DNA of 64,000 nt from the NCBI GenBank assembly GCA_013396655.1, contig WBMV01000141.1, positions 1,714,281 through 1,778,280 of the forward strand, given 5' to 3'. The stretch comes from Campylorhamphus procurvoides (lineage: Eukaryota; Chordata; Aves; Passeriformes; Dendrocolaptidae). The notes under the pieces were generated by a model. That model saw only the letters and a list, made by a program, of their open reading frames with translations. It did not search any database and was not told the DNA's origin. Both the position numbers and the translations under genes were made by a program. This document shows, piece after piece, positions 13,951 through 28,080 of the stretch (position 1 is the first letter of the stretch; each line of letters starts with the position of its first letter).

Positions 13951-16900
13951 AAAATGCCATGGTGTTCTAAAGCTAAATATTCTTTGGCTCCTCTTTCTAA
14001 AAGCTGAATGGCAAACTATTTGTTGTAACACTAAAAGGTAGTACAGAAGAACTCAACAAAACCAATAAAGTCAATGATAGCTTATTGTTATATTCTATTA
14101 TTTAATGCTTACACAATAAGATGAATAAGGTTTCAATTCTTGCTTTATTTCTTTCTACTTTTTAGATTATATCTCTTATGGTTTTGAATCTTCCTTGCTG
14201 CATTTTAATAATTCTATTTGCTTTGTATGTTGCAATACTTGTGAGTGAAACTACAAGTCATTTGACAGAAAAATAGAATATGTGCCTGATTAAAATGTTG
14301 AAGAAAATTACAATGAAGTAAAATTTAAGCAGTAATTTTAAACTTTAATGAAATGTATCCAATAGCTTTTAATTTTCTTTCCTCATTCAAGTAGACTATG
14401 ATGAGAAGTCACATTTATACAGTTTCCTATCGCAACTCTGAATGCAGATGCTTTACATTACAGCTATGAGGTGGAAAAAGAAAACAAAAAGCCCCAAAAG
14501 TAACACTGTCCTACTGACAGTTAAAAAAAGCATGCATAGATGGAATGTGGGCTGCTGCATGAAAAATCAGGCAAGGTTCTGGTATGGAGGAAAGGTGAGA
14601 ATTCAGCTTACCTAACAAGTACCTACTGAATAAGAAGCTTAAGCTACCTTTATCGTCAATAGGAGATATGTTGACAGTTTTAGAATATGACTCATACAAC
14701 CTGTTTTAGATACCTATTTGAGGATGATATGAAACACCATCTATAAACAACTTCTGCTAACTAAATGCAGAGAATAACAGCATTCAGTTGTAGATGTCTA
14801 TGTTTAACCAGATGAGCTCTATCCAAAAGCTTAGTTTCTTCATCTATTAACTTTGGCAGAACATGTGAACAGTAAAGGTCCTACTGATTCCCTTTGCTGT
14901 TTTCTAAAGCAAGAATATTTCTCCATAACTTTCTCTGAAATATTCATTATATTGTACTAAACAGGATGAGACAGTTCTGGCTCCTCCTCCTGTATAAGCA
15001 TGATGCTTTTTGAGGAACAACATACAAACCATTCATATTTCCACAAAGGAAACCATTATATGTCATGTCAAAATCAAGTTTCCCACAGCTCCACATAAGT
15101 GAGCAGAACTTGTCCTTTGGTTGTACTTATTGGCTACTCCAAACAAGTAAATTGAATAATGTCAGGTAATCTTCCTGGATGCTGGCACTTAAACATCCAT
15201 GCTCTTATATTATTAGAATGACCTCAGTATGATTTTTGTAATGGACCAAAAGGCGTTCTCACAGGCATCTTCTGGACTCACTGTAGGAGTTAGCAGAGAC
15301 AAGGGGTAATCCTCAAGACGTAGTCTGTATATAAGTGCCCTTTTTGGGGAGTTAGGAGAGTTCCATCATGTAGACACAGACTAGTGCATGCCAAAGGATC
15401 TAAATGCTAGAGAACAGCAAACCTTCTGGAAATATTTATTTTTCTACTGCAGACAAAATTCAACAGTCTAGGTGAAGGTTTTCATATCTTTCCTCCATGT
15501 TAACATACTTGTCAATATTTTTCTTCCTAATGATGCTTTAACTAGACATAAACTCCTGCTAGACACCCTCCTGCTTTATTTTGCAGCAAGATGGGTGATT
15601 ATAAGGGAGGAAGCATAATGTCCAAAAGACTATAAGAATATAAAAGCAACCGGGAAAAATTAAGTTTGTAGTAATAGTCCAGCTTCAAAGTAGCCAAGAA
15701 AGGGATTAAGATAACAAAAAAGGGTATCACAGTTTGATAAGTTTCAGTAAATTTCTAATAAATATTGCTATCTCCAAATAGGACCACAAAAGTTATCATT
15801 AGAGGAGCAGATTACTGAGATTTAGGCATGCTTAACCTAAAAGTTAAAACTTTAAAATAATTTTTTATGTGAAGAGCATTTTTTTGTATATTTTTCCAGA
15901 TTTTTTTCTTTATTTTTTTTTCTAGCTCCTTTTTTTCTTCTATTCAGATTGAATTGATTATCTAAAGTAATTTCTGTCAAATGTTTATTGCATTCCTAAA
16001 GTCATTACCATATACTGAAGTGTTTTTTAGAATGAAGAAATATGTAAAATACACCTGAAATTAATAAAATGATATTGTACTTCAGGTTACATCTTCACTG
16101 TAAATAAGTGACTGCAATTAAAGTAGCAAAAACGGGTTTTTAAAGGAGTAAAAACAGATTTGACTTCACTACATAAAAATTAAAAATTGTATTATGTAGA
16201 TGTTTTTGTTTTTTCACTATTGGTATTTTTAGTGTATTCTTGGCATTAGAAAAATGTTTCATATTAAAATTGATTTACAATTCCTTAAGACACTTAGTGT
16301 TTTACATCTGAAGTATTCCTTCCTCTTAGCAGATCATAGCAGATCATTCTTTTTGTTTTCCTCACCTCTTTCATAAAAAGAGTTAAAAAATATTTTATAA
16401 CGGTAATTAAAAAAAATCAAATAAAACAAACCTTTCTAAGAAGTGTATTCAATCTTTTACAGATTATCTTTTTTAAAGAAGAGCAGAAACCAAATGGGAA
16501 GGAATCTATGATTCAAAATATTAAGCAAAATTCTCTTTGGCATTAGAAAAGTGCTATAGTGCATACAGTTTTCTTAAGTAAAATATTAGAAGCAGAGATA
16601 CAATAGTCAAAAATAGACAGAGCTGTATATGTGGTGAGATATTGCTTAAGAATACTAACTTTGCATTTTTAAATATAATTCATAAAATTTCTAAAGGTTT
16701 AATGAAACAAAGATATACTGATTTTATATACTGTATTTTGATAAGTTCTAGTTGTTTTCAAAGTACAACATATTAACTAATGACATGTTCAGAAGAACTT
16801 AGGTTCAACTTAAGAAATAAGAGTTAATAAATCTAAACTGAAAGGTTACCCTCAGTGATCACCATCAAGTCAGTTTGCCAGTTTGCCATTGGCAGTAGAG

Positions 16901-19900
16901 CACAAATATTATGCTATTAGACCAAGTAAGAATTTTCTAAAAAAAAATCCTTTGGATACTTATTATGATATTCCTCAGTCCTAAAACGCTAGGTCATTCA
17001 TCTCAAACTCAGTGTTAATGAGTTTTCTGGAAACCAACAGTGAGACTTTTTTTTTTTTTTTACTCAGTTTGTATATTTGTGGAAAGTGGACCTGAAAACA
17101 TTTAGCTTTAGCAAAATATATTTTTATTATAGAGTTACATACTGAGCTTTAATTTGTCACCCACTCACTGAAGACATTCCAGTTAAAATGTGTACTCTAT
17201 TTTCTGTAGCCAAGCTAAACTCATCTTGTGACAATTTCTTTTGCCACTTGAGACATGGCTCTGCATGTCTATATCTGTTGGGCATTGATGTTTCCAGTTT
17301 GCGGTGACTAATAGATTTATAGAGATTCTGCTTCTGAGATATGATTTGAAATATGTCTCTTTCACCATATTTTGCCATATTCTGCTGTCTATCACAATGT
17401 CCACCACTCCGGAACACGTGGTGAAGAGGGGACACAGTGTTTCCGTGCTGACCTGAATGGCATTGTTAGGCCAAACTCTAAACCTGTGAGGAAAATTCTA
17501 GGTGAAAATTTTAGTCAGAGCATTCCAGTTTACAGAGAGGCATGAGAGGTTATGATGTACAGTTCCCAAGAGTCTTCGAAGAGTGGAGAGTTACTCAGTT
17601 TCTCAGCTTTCTGCCCTGTCGATTAATTGCAACATAGCTACACAATTAGATGCACATGCAAGATGTTAGTAATATGTAAGAGTCACAAAAGATTATTTTG
17701 GAAACTCATTGAAATAAAAATCATCTTTCCAGAGATAATTCATCAGAATTTCCGAAGAGATTATATTTAATACAGCATGTTTAGCTGTATAAACATGGGG
17801 CAGCTGCTTTGGTATATATTTATCTTATATTTCTTATCTGAGAATATTGTTTTTTGCAGCATTCTTGCCAATTTTGTCACTTTGAATGCAAAAGTTAATG
17901 AACTGGATTCATCTAATTTTCTGTCTCTCCATGTTTGGTAACAGTGACAGTGGTTTTTTTATTATTTTTAATTATATTCCTTCAAAGACTAGTAATGTGT
18001 ATACTACTAGTATATTTTTCTGCTCTATGATTTTCCTTTATATCTCACTTTCTCATCATCTTGTTAAGTATTCTTTGGCAACCTGTTCATTAAAAAAAAA
18101 ACCAGAGAATGCAACATCCTCACCAGAGGAATAAAGTTAATGAATTTTTCTGTAAATGTTTTTTCTAGGATTCTTTTTTATTCCTTTGTAATATTTTATC
18201 CCAAGGTCTACTTTTTTTTGTTTTTTCACCTGATTTTATCCTCTGATGCAAATTAATTTTTCTTCCCTTATTCAGTTTTCATTTTCAGTGTGAATAAAAG
18301 CCACAAAAAAAAAAGTTTTGGATAGACATGTGTCTTCCCTTAGTTGATATGAGCCTAGTCAAAATTTCTTCTGATGTTTCTACTGCAAAATGATGACTAG
18401 TGTTTTCCATGATTTTCCAGGGATAATAGTGATGCTAGTCCCTTTACAGCACTAATGGAGATTCTGGCAAAGCAAGTTTTGTGGAAACTCTTGGCTGATT
18501 ATAGTTCTCAAGTCTTCAGCTTAAATATTTTTTCTTCATTCTCTTGGTTTTTGTTTCCACTCTTTTCCCCATGTTGCAGGAGCTCCTATCTCATCCCTCC
18601 CAAACCCAGAGTGAAACTGTGGCTTTGCTCCTTTTACTCTTCTAGTTCTTCTTCTAAAATCTGAAAATACATATTGCTTTTTTTCACATTTTTTGCTCTC
18701 ATGCACTAGGAGTACACTTGTAATGCAAATACTTCATATCGTAACTCTTTGATAATATCTATCACACTAAGTAGAAAAGTACCAAAAACTCTGAATGGAA
18801 ATGTAAATTACAGTGGCGGAAGGATGAAAGGTAGTTTGATAAGCTGAAATGTAAATTACTTCATCTGACCGTCTGCCACTTCATATATTGAATATAGCTT
18901 ATATTTTTGATTCTTGGTATAAAACTTTATCCAGTGAAATGTTTACTGGAGGAGGAAAGATGTATTTTAAACTCCACTGGAAAGTTGCATTTTTCCTGAT
19001 CCTCACACTTTAGTATTGCACCTCAAGAAACAACTGACAGTAAAAGGAATATTGTTTAGCAGTAATACTGATGGCTATGCTTTCAACTGTAAATATTCTC
19101 TCTGAATGTAATTTGTGGGTGAGATCAGTTGTTTATATAGCACCTGTTTTTCAGTAGGTTTTTTGTATGACCGTATCTTGACTAACAACTTTGGAACATT
19201 GCTCCCTTCTCACTAAGATAAAATTAAGAGCTATTGCCATTGGAGCTAACTCAAAAGGTCTGCGTAAATGAGAGATTGCACCTTCATTTGTCATCATCAC
19301 ACAATTGTTCATCTGCAGTCATCATTTGAAGGTTGTGTTCAAGACAGCGACTTAGATCAAAAGATGCTAGGGAATTGAAAACTTTTCCAGTTCAAAGAAC
19401 ATTCTCTATGGGATCTTGAGGTTAACATCAATCCTTCAAAATCCCCACTTCCATCATGCCTGCCATATTAGCCCTTGGAAACCTAACTGGGGACCTAAAA
19501 GGTACAGACTAACAGTTTGACCTTCAGTGAGATTATATACTCCTTGTGTTTTTAGAACAAGTTGGGGGAGACATAAGAAAACCACTGACTGTAGCTTTCA
19601 CACAGTTCATCTTATTAAATAAAACACATTTTTTTTTACTACACATTTTTCTCTATGATTTAACTATTTTCAGACAAGTAGAAAAATCTATTTTCTGTGA
19701 TTTTTCTCAACAGTTTCCAGTGATTCTGTGGAGTCTGACTACCCTGATTATTCTTTTCTAAGGTGTTAAATCACTGTCAACAGAGTTATGTCCACAGGAC
19801 CAAACAACTGGAACTTGTAATCTACTGCAATATAGTATTTCTTTGTATGATAGTTAGTATAGAATATCTACCTTTTTTTTCCCAAAGTTTATTTATTCCT

Positions 19901-22328
19901 GCATGATCATAAATCTTTTCAATTTATCAGAGGTTATCCTTAAAATTGTCTTAGCAAAGCCTTAAGCCTTTTTTAGTTTTGGATTATAGAATTCACACAA
20001 TACAAATTCTTCTGATTTTTCTAAGCAGTTCCATACAAAAGCTTAGCACATGTCCAAACATCTGTAGTCCTTCTAACTTTTATTTCTGTCATAAAGGCTA
20101 ATATTCTGTATATACAGATGACAACACTTTTATACAATCTGAAAAAGTGGATAAATTAATATGCAGCATTTGCCTGAACAGTTGTCTTAGAAAATTGGCA
20201 TAACAGGTAGCGTAATTTTGTATTCATAGGCTTGTCTAATAATTAACTCATTGTCTTTAATGAGTACCACTAAGCTAATGTTAGATTTTTAAAAATCCTT
20301 ATTGCAAAAGAACAGTCAACCCAAATACTTTCCTCAACTTGTGTAGAGATATTCTTTATGAGGGCATAAAGAACTAATTCCACTCTCATTAAGTTGTGTG
20401 AAACAAATACCACAGCTGTGTTTAGTTCACGCTGCCTTCAGTCTCTCTTGTCCCTGGGCACAGTCCCTTGCTACTGATGGTGAAAATAGTTCCGTCCTCA
20501 CAACCCTCTGCTGATTCTGTAACTGTAATATCCCTGCACTGTTATAGAATGCACAGTCTCCACTTTCTGCTTACTTTCAGTCTTCAGTCAGTTTAAGGTA
20601 CTAAAGTCAGCTGGCAGTGTTAAAGCAGTAATTGCATTTATGTTACATGTTAGTGTTCAGCGTTTTGAGCAGAAGGTGCATTATGTAGCACTGTTTCCAG
20701 AGGCACAGGTTAACTTCCCTGTAGTGTTAGAGCTCTGGTCAATGCTTTGAAAGACTCTAAAGAAATCTAATTTAACTCTACACTCTACATAAATTTATGC
20801 CTTTCTCTCATAGCCTGATAATTCTCTTGAGACAGTTCTATGTCTGCAGCTTTGTTTTTTTGTTCCTCTTTTTATTTTGCCTTGGACTTTATGAGACAAC
20901 ATTGGATCATTTGTGAAGATTTGTATTTGTAAAGGTGAGATAAAAAATGAAGAGACTGCGATAACACCTCTCTAGTAAAAATGTACATGCAATCCTGAAT
21001 CTTAATTCTATGCTACGAGAATGTTGACTGAAAGTATATTTAAAAACCATCCTATACATCTTTATACTACTTGCTAATATTGAAACAAATGTATAATAGA
21101 TACAATTCAAAGTGTTCTCAAAGTGGTAAGAAATTGCCTCCTGATTTTGATGGCCAATGTATAAACCCCTATTTTGTTTTTATGTTGCATTTTTCTCTTT
21201 GTCTCTAGTAGTCTAGAAACAAACAGTATTTGTACTGTTCTGTAAGTTAATGACAGGTCGAACTGGAGTAGGATGTTTTGGTAAGCTGGACACTTTTACT
21301 TCCCACATCAGTTCTCTTTCCTCCCCTGTTCAAGATCTCCTTCCAGTATCCAGTACTTTCCTACTCTACCATAGACTACACTGGACTTTCAGGGTCCACA
21401 GGCTGCTTGTCACATGTATCACCAATTCAGGAGCATATTCCATTAGAAATCTGACATTTTCCCTTCTTGGCAAACCCCACTGTATTCTGAGGTGCTAAAA
21501 TTGTGCACTGAATTCACCTGTGATATTTCACTTTTGGCAGTAGCTCTCTATTTCTGCACAGAAAAAGGCTTCTTACTCCATGAGAGCTTTTTAGATTATA
21601 TGAGGGTTTTTTCTATCCTGAAATGGTACAGGAAATTGATCACTTAGGTTTCCATAAACACATTGTCAACTAGAAAAGCTGATCAAGATGTTTGAAAAAT
21701 TTCAAATTTGAAATATTTTTGTTCACCTTCTCTTAAATAAAACACCATTTTCAGAAGGAAAATATTACAAATTGATGAACACAACTTTGACTTTAAAAAG
21801 TTTGAATAGAATCCTTTAGAAAATTTTCACTCTTCTTCAGTTTTCTTTTTCTTTATCAGGACATTCACTTAAATGCAAATTCTTCTTCTAAGGTGAATGT
21901 TTTTTTGAAAAGTCCACTGTTTCTGGTAAAAATGTGCAGTGGAATATTTCCAACCTGTTTTATCTGTACAATCGATTCTTCATAGATATTTAACAAGAAG
22001 GAGTGCACAAATGCTGAAGTGTAATCAGAAATTAGTATAGAATGTAGAATAAAATACAAAAGTGAAAAAATATCATCATATTTGAATTTATATGTGAAAA
22101 AACTTGTTAAAAATAATTTATATGGAATACTAGACACACAAAGAACTAAAATGATAAAACCCACCTCTGCTTTCCTGAACTGTAATCCTGAAATGTAAAA
22201 CAGGACTGAGAAATCATATCTAAGAATCATATAACAGCTTCTAAGACCTGTAAAAATACAGATTTTTGAACAATTAGAAAGACATAGGAGTACAGGATAA
22301 TCAAAAATCGTCATTTGGAATGTTAGGA

Positions 22329-22380
22329 AAAAAACACAACAAAAAACCCAAACCCAACAAACAAAAAGGCAAACAAACCT
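22329..22380. repeat. A/C-rich low-complexity run
   Basis: A short run of A and C with words like AAACCCAAACCC and AACAAACAAA. It resembles the runs near 13.9, 27.8 and 52.9 kb. It supplies the phenylalanine-, valine- and cysteine-rich part of the 191-codon minus-strand open frame. Confidence 0.6.
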
Positions 22381-25300
22381 GAGAGGCAAACCTTGCAGAA
22401 AGCAGTCCAGGAGTAAAAATGAGATGCAGTAGATGCACAATGGCTACAAATGCAAGAGTCTGAACACAGGAAGTTTGTGCCTTTAACCTATTGATTGAAC
22501 AGAAAGGAAACTAATACAATTAACCTTTAAAAAATAGAAGGAATTTAAAAGAATCCTTGGAAAGCAAAAGAATATAGTATTGTTTTATTTAGTTCTACAG
22601 CCTTTATTAGAGATATCGATCTCAGTTGCCGTAAATTTCTGATAGTAAGGCTAAAAGGATGAGTTAATAACAAGGGGAAACAGATGTTAAAGGACACTTA
22701 AGGTAACTAATTTGCAAGACAGTAAAATACATATCTTTGATTTTGTTGGATCTTTTGTAAAGCACTATTACTTTGCCTATTTTAATATTACTTTTTCATG
22801 TGCTGCTGGTTGAAGCCGAGTCAGCAAACAGTAAGATGAAAATGGTTTCTTATCTGCATTTTCTATCTGATCTGTATTTTTTATCTGAAATTTGCATTTA
22901 TCTATTTCTATTGTGTTTATAAGGCAAACTTAGTCATTAATGTATGTTTATTAACTAATTCCTCTACTACCATGAGAATTTTTCTCCATTACTTTTTCTT
23001 CCTGCTTTGATTTTTTTCTCTTCTACCGAAGTATTGCAGGTTTGTCTGTTGGTTTTGTTTCTAATTAAAATTTTTCTCATACCAATATATATTTAAATGA
23101 GCAAAAGTATTCAAAAGCTGCATTTCAGATCTCATTATCTTTTTATGTCCTCTGAAAATGGAGAAACTCCATGTTTTCTTCTCTGATTTTACTTGAATCA
23201 CTGCTTTAGTATCTCTGCCAATTCAATCTTAAAAGATAACATTGTCTTTCCCCAGAGAGGTGATCAAACTTTCTCTGTGTGGAAATTTCTAATATTTTGA
23301 AAAAGTTTTCATTTCTAACTGTAATGAAAATGGAAAATTAAAACTCAGAAGAAAAACAAAAAAGCAGCAACCAAGCACACTATCTAAAATGTAACTTAAA
23401 TCTTTGATTTCAAGTGTAAAGAGTCTCTATAGAAGATATTTAACCTCTCAAAAAATATTTTGGAACTCTATATGCTTTCTTAAATTAGAAGACTCTCTGA
23501 AGAACTGAACCCATTAAGTGTCATAAAGACAGGTCTGACAGAAACATTTTGAGCCATGTCATACCTGTGAGCACCCAGATGCTCAACGGAAATGAAGTCT
23601 CTAACCATCATACAGCAGAGACATCAGCAACCACATTGCCCAGGTCAAACTCCTAGCTGCCCTGCCCCAGACTCTGTCTCAAATCAGTCTTGTCTTTTAG
23701 GGGACTTTCTCAAAAATGGAATTTTGTTTTACCAAGACTAGATTTTGCACCAAAAATATGGTGGAATTTTTTTTTTTGCTTTTGTTTCTTGGCCCATTCT
23801 ATTTCCCAGGATATTTCTACAAGACATAAGTATCGAGAAGCAGAGGCTTGCCAGGACCAATAGGCTCTGTCCTATTCTGAAAGTCCTTCTGACCAACATT
23901 CTGCCTCATGTGTAAGTGAGCAAATTAACGATATCGACTTCCTGACTTGTTAGCACAGACTAAAGCAGAGTGTTGCCTAAGACAAGAATTATTTTTTCAT
24001 TGAAACAGGTCTTTTACAACATAAAAGGAGTCTTAAGTAATTTAAGGAGAAAACACTCTTGTATTGATTACTGCAATAAATCCAACCCATCATGCTAAAA
24101 CAAAGCCACAGAATTACTATGATACATTGTGTCCTGCTTGATTAGTTCTAGCTGTGTAGGTGTGGTGGGCTCAGTCATTAGTAGTAAAAACAACTAATAG
24201 TAATTATTTCATGTTATCTTTAAAGACTTCTGGGTGTCTAGAACCAAGAGATCTTTCTTAAAGCCAGCCTAGCCTAAATATTTTAATACTGGCAGAGGAA
24301 AAAAAAACAATATGCCAAAATATTAAGTACTTCTTTTCTAAAAACCCATTTGGTATCTGTATCAATATATGAACAAACCATTAGGCAAATAGTATGGTCA
24401 TCTATGCTTAGGAACGCTACTTAGAGATGCAAGTGTTCTGAGTGCTTGTCTCTGCTTCCTTACCTTCTTAAACTTTTGCATCTGGTAGTTTGCACAAATG
24501 AAAGTTGTGGACATTCCTAGCATTAGCCAGTAAAGCTTTATTCCCATTTTCATAGGAATACTTGATAACTCAATCAACAAAATACTATGAATCTTTGTGT
24601 TTCCTGTCTCTGAGTGATTCTTGTGTTCTTCTCTAAAGTTTCAGCTGAAACAATATTGATTACTTCTAATATTGAACATTCCAAAAAAACCCTGTACCTT
24701 ACTGGCTAGCTGACCCCACAGAAAATAGAAGGAATTTGAATTTCCTCAGACAGAATAAAAACTTACATCTCCCACATTCTCCATGATCATTCTCTCCGAT
24801 CATTACACTAGACTTTAAAAAGATCAAGTAACAGAAACAAAGGGCTACTCTGCTAATGAGGTTACTCTGTAGCAGAAGAAACAAGAAGACCAAGAAGAAC
24901 AAGACTATCCAGGGCTTACAAATTACAACCAATAACATATTTCTGTATATTAGAAAGAAAACAGCTATTTAGTCTAAAAGTATTTTCAGATACTCAGCAG
25001 TTTCTCTGACAGAAACTCACCAAAAAGTCAGAGCAATTGCCAAGTCAAGGGACTTGCAGCATCTTAGCTTTCTTTTCAAAGAAATGTATGAAACCTCCAG
25101 CCCTGCTGCACAGTCCAAAGGGGGCAGACATAACAAATAACCATGAAAGACTACTGAATTGTGCAAGTTCTCAGTATCTACAGTGGTTTACTTGCTGTAT
25201 ATGGGGCAAACAATCAAAAACAGATTTCCCAATCAAGGAGCAACCAATTTTTGACTATAAACTAATTGAACTAAATACCACAACATTTTTAAATGCCTGT

Positions 25301-26049
25301 TGTCTACCACAGCTCTGCTCAGAAAAAAATGACTGAAGAGCAATGTAACCAATCTGCCATTCACTGTCTGTTTCATGGTGAACTGAATAACTTTTTGACC
25401 ACAATGATTTATATGAAATCTGAAAGAACTTTTGAGACTCGGCTGACACACAACTCCTAAGTGGATGATTTAGGATGAGATTGATCCCATGCCCAGAAAA
25501 GAAATGCCATGGCTTTGAGAAGGGGAATATTCAAAATTTCTAACCTAGGCATATAAAGATAAATATAGTCAAAGGTCTTATGAAGGCTGAATTTACTGTT
25601 GAATGGATTTTGTTATGGAATACTAATTATTATAATAAATAACACCAGCATAATAAATATATTATCCCTGCATACCAGTGTCAGAATCCCCATTACAAAG
25701 CCTTTGGGTTAAAATAGAATTTGTATCTGCATGAAAAAATACAGATAACGTTTTTACTCATCTCTTTCAATTACTTCTCTTTAAGCATTCTTTGCTTCTA
25801 TTTTAGCTGAATCATAGTCATTTTGGTATTAAGTACTCCAAGAGAAGTGTCAAGTAATTTTAAAATTTAGAATATTGCTTGAAAATTCGCCAATGCTTCT
25901 AAATTTTCCCTTTTCTGGATTCTATTACATGACTCTACCACAAAACTTAATAAAACTTCATTCTCACTAACAAAAGGGAAGATGCATGACAGTAAGCGCA
26001 TGGCTAAATTTTACAGGGCTGAAGCATCAACAAAGTACAGAAATATAGC

Positions 26050-26431
26050 ATCCTTCCAGTACCTAAAAGGGACCTACAAGAAAGCTGAAGAGGAAAGAAG
26101 AGCCCTTTTTAGAAGGGTATGTAGTGTTAGGATTAGGGGCAGAAAGGCTTTAAACTGAGAGGATAAGTTTAGGTTAGATATTAGTAAGAAATTCTTTGCT
26201 GTGAACAGATTGCCCAGAGAAGTTGTGATGCCCTGTCCTTGGAAGTACTCAAGGCCAGGTTGAATGGGGCTCTGAGTTAACTGGTCTAGTGGAAGGTATT
26301 CCCATAGACCAGTTAACTGGTGTTAACTGTATGGGAATACCAGTGGAAGGTATTCCCATACAGGGCAGAGGTGTTGGAACTAGATTATAATTAAGGCCTC
26401 TTTCAACCCAAACCTTTCTATGTTTCTATGA
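26050..26431 (+). mobile_element. CR1 LINE 3' end, sense strand
   Basis: The sequence reads as the sense strand of the last few hundred bases of avian CR1. The landmarks are 'ccttccagtacctaaaaggg' near 26,053, 'agtaagaaattctttgctgt' near 26,185, 'ttgcccagagaagttgtgat' near 26,210, 'ctcaaggccaggttgaatgg' near 26,249, and 'gttggaactagat' near 26,373. It ends in TTCTATGTTTCTATGA, the CR1 3' octamer repeat. It is 5'-truncated, as most CR1 copies are. The normal short segment after 'ctggtctagtgg' is replaced by a local fold-back insertion (listed separately). It is the only clearly sense-strand CR1 in the window. Confidence 0.9.
26275..26360. repeat. Nested inverted and direct repeats inside CR1
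   Basis: The 19-mer AGTGGAAGGTATTCCCATA occurs at 26,288-26,306 and again at 26,342-26,360. Between the copies lies the reverse complement of its last 12 bases (TATGGGAATACC, 26,330-26,341) and the palindrome CCAGTTAACTGG (26,309-26,320). In addition AGTTAACTGGTCT at 26,275-26,287 is perfectly inverted at 26,306-26,318. CR1 normally has a single copy of this stretch, so about 54 bp were added by a fold-back or template-switch event. Confidence 0.85.
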
Positions 26432-27868
26432 AATGCATCAGAAATTTTCCCTGAGTAGACCAGTCTCAGATTGAACACTTAGTGGTAAGATACCGTTCAT
26501 GTCATGTGCCATCTGAATATGGTAGCATTTCAGGCACAGTTTGCTTCCTTTACTTGCTGAGTAAACTGAGATTCACCCATACTTTATTTCAGGCAAGCGA
26601 TATTTTATATATGGGATTGCTACAGGCACAACTCCATGTCATTATGATATTTGTAGGATACAGAAATGGTGCCTCATCTGCACTATTCTCTGATCTCTGT
26701 GAGCATGTAATTTGTTCATAGTATTCCACTGAGAAAGTGAGTCTGTTCACATACAGTTTTTAATTTCTGTATTATCAGATTTCATTAAAGTTGGAAAAAT
26801 ACTTTGTTTTCTTGTCTTAGCTTTTTAGTCTTTTAAACTGTTTATACAACCATAGCATACAAATGCTGAAATAGAAAATATTATTGTTTTTTATCAATAT
26901 TTAAAAGCCAAAATTGATTTGATTATCAGAGGATTTTGTATATAAATCTTCATTCTTATCCGGCTGTTCAGACATATTTTGTCACTCTTCTGCTCCTTTT
27001 TCTTTTTTTTTGGAAGTATGCAGGATATTCTCATATTCTCATATTCTTGCCAAACTTTCTTCTTGAGAAAACTCATGTTTATAGTTTCAGGGTTTGGATT
27101 TTGGAACTTGCAGATTTTCGCCATCATCAGAGCTTTACCTCATGCAGTTCTGACTGAATTCCACACGAATATCTAATTCTAGTTGTCCATTTAGGAATTG
27201 ACTTAACATGGCCAAAATAGAGCTACTTTATTTTCAAAATTTCATTTTCTTTTCCTTTATGATAATCTTCACAATACCTTGTCATGCAGTTATTTTATTA
27301 GCTAGGGTTTGGTTTGGCTTGAGGCAAGCATAGTCCTCATTTCTGGACACAAAAACTCCTATGTTACCCTTTTTCACATCATACGAATAATTTCTAAACA
27401 TGCTGACTTTCACAGTAAGAAATGCCATCGATATTTTGACTGCCACACACAGTCCTTCCATTTCAATTTTTCTTGTTCAAACATTGGTGTACCTAATTCC
27501 TACAGTCTTCTACATGTATAATTGGCCATATAATGTCAATATTGAAAAAAAATGAAACTACATTTATGCCAAAATATTTTATCTTTTCCCACCATTGCTT
27601 CATTTTCTGAATGATTTCTTATGAATTTTTGTTTTTAAATCTTCTATTACGGTTATGCTTTTGACTGGCTCAGAACTGAATGGGAAAAAGTATGGGGAGA
27701 AATAATTTAACCATTGAAATGTGTAATGTGTAATAGAGAGATCTTGGACAATAGCAAGAACTCCCCACAAAGTGATTAGAAGATTATAAGATTACTGTTT
27801 GCTCTCTTAATTAAAAAAAAACAAACAAAACAAAACAAACCCAAAAAACCTCTGAAATTTTGTGACAG
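26432..27868. other. Anonymous AT-rich non-coding DNA
   Basis: No gene or repeat family recognised. An A/C-rich run at 27,809-27,850 (AAACAAACAAAAC-like words) lies directly left of the LTR that starts at 27,869. The open frames near 26,894-27,176 are chance frames on both strands of the same T-rich sequence. Confidence 0.55.
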
Positions 27869-27972
27869 TGTGGCGGAACACTCCCCCTTCCCATTCCCTC
27901 CTGGCCACCTAATCCCCGAGATGCCCCAGGAAAGAGACACACAGAGACTGCAGGAGGGGGGAGCCGAGAGAG

Positions 27973-27978
27973 TTTATT
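27973..27978 (-). promoter_or_regulatory. Polyadenylation signal of the LTR
   Basis: TTTATT on the plus strand is AATAAA on the minus strand. It lies just downstream of the TATA-like box and before a C/T-rich segment, as in a short R region. Confidence 0.6.
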
Positions 27979-27990
27979 CACATCGTCAGA

Positions 27991-28001
27991 GGTATTTAAA
28001 G
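27991..28001 (-). promoter_or_regulatory. TATA-like box of the LTR
   Basis: On the minus strand the stretch reads CTTTAAATACC, placed about 25 bp after the nearest CCAAT box and about 15 bp before the AATAAA signal. This is the expected U3/R spacing. Confidence 0.55.
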
Positions 28002-28025
28002 GGCTTTAGGGGATGTTGGTCACAA

Positions 28026-28080
28026 CCAATAGAAATCGAGGGTTAACAACCAATGGCAAAAGAGTTAACAAAGGACCAAT
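28026..28080 (-). promoter_or_regulatory. Three CCAAT boxes in the LTR U3
   Basis: CCAAT is read on the plus strand at 28,026-28,030, 28,050-28,054 and 28,076-28,080, so it reads ATTGG in the transcription direction. Spacing is about 24-26 bp. They lie upstream of the TATA-like box of the same LTR, as in many retroviral promoters. Activity is not shown by sequence alone. Confidence 0.6.

Larger units (their letters stand above)
13136..26049. other. Long anonymous AT-rich stretch, no gene seen
   Basis: About 12.9 kb with no recognised repeat and no supportable exon. It has two A/C-rich low-complexity runs (listed separately), several poly-T or poly-A runs (for example 17,047-17,061) and many chance open frames. 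The longest frame in the whole window, 191 codons on the minus strand at 21,865-22,440, is strongly hydrophobic because the strand is T-rich, and it crosses a low-complexity run. I list it only as an observation. Two overlapping minus frames at 17,157-17,435 also lack recognisable motifs. Confidence 0.55.

Noticed and set aside
17157..17435. Two overlapping minus frames (92 and 74 codons) as an exon
   Set aside because: Two different frames are open over the same bases, which fits chance better than coding, and neither shows a motif.
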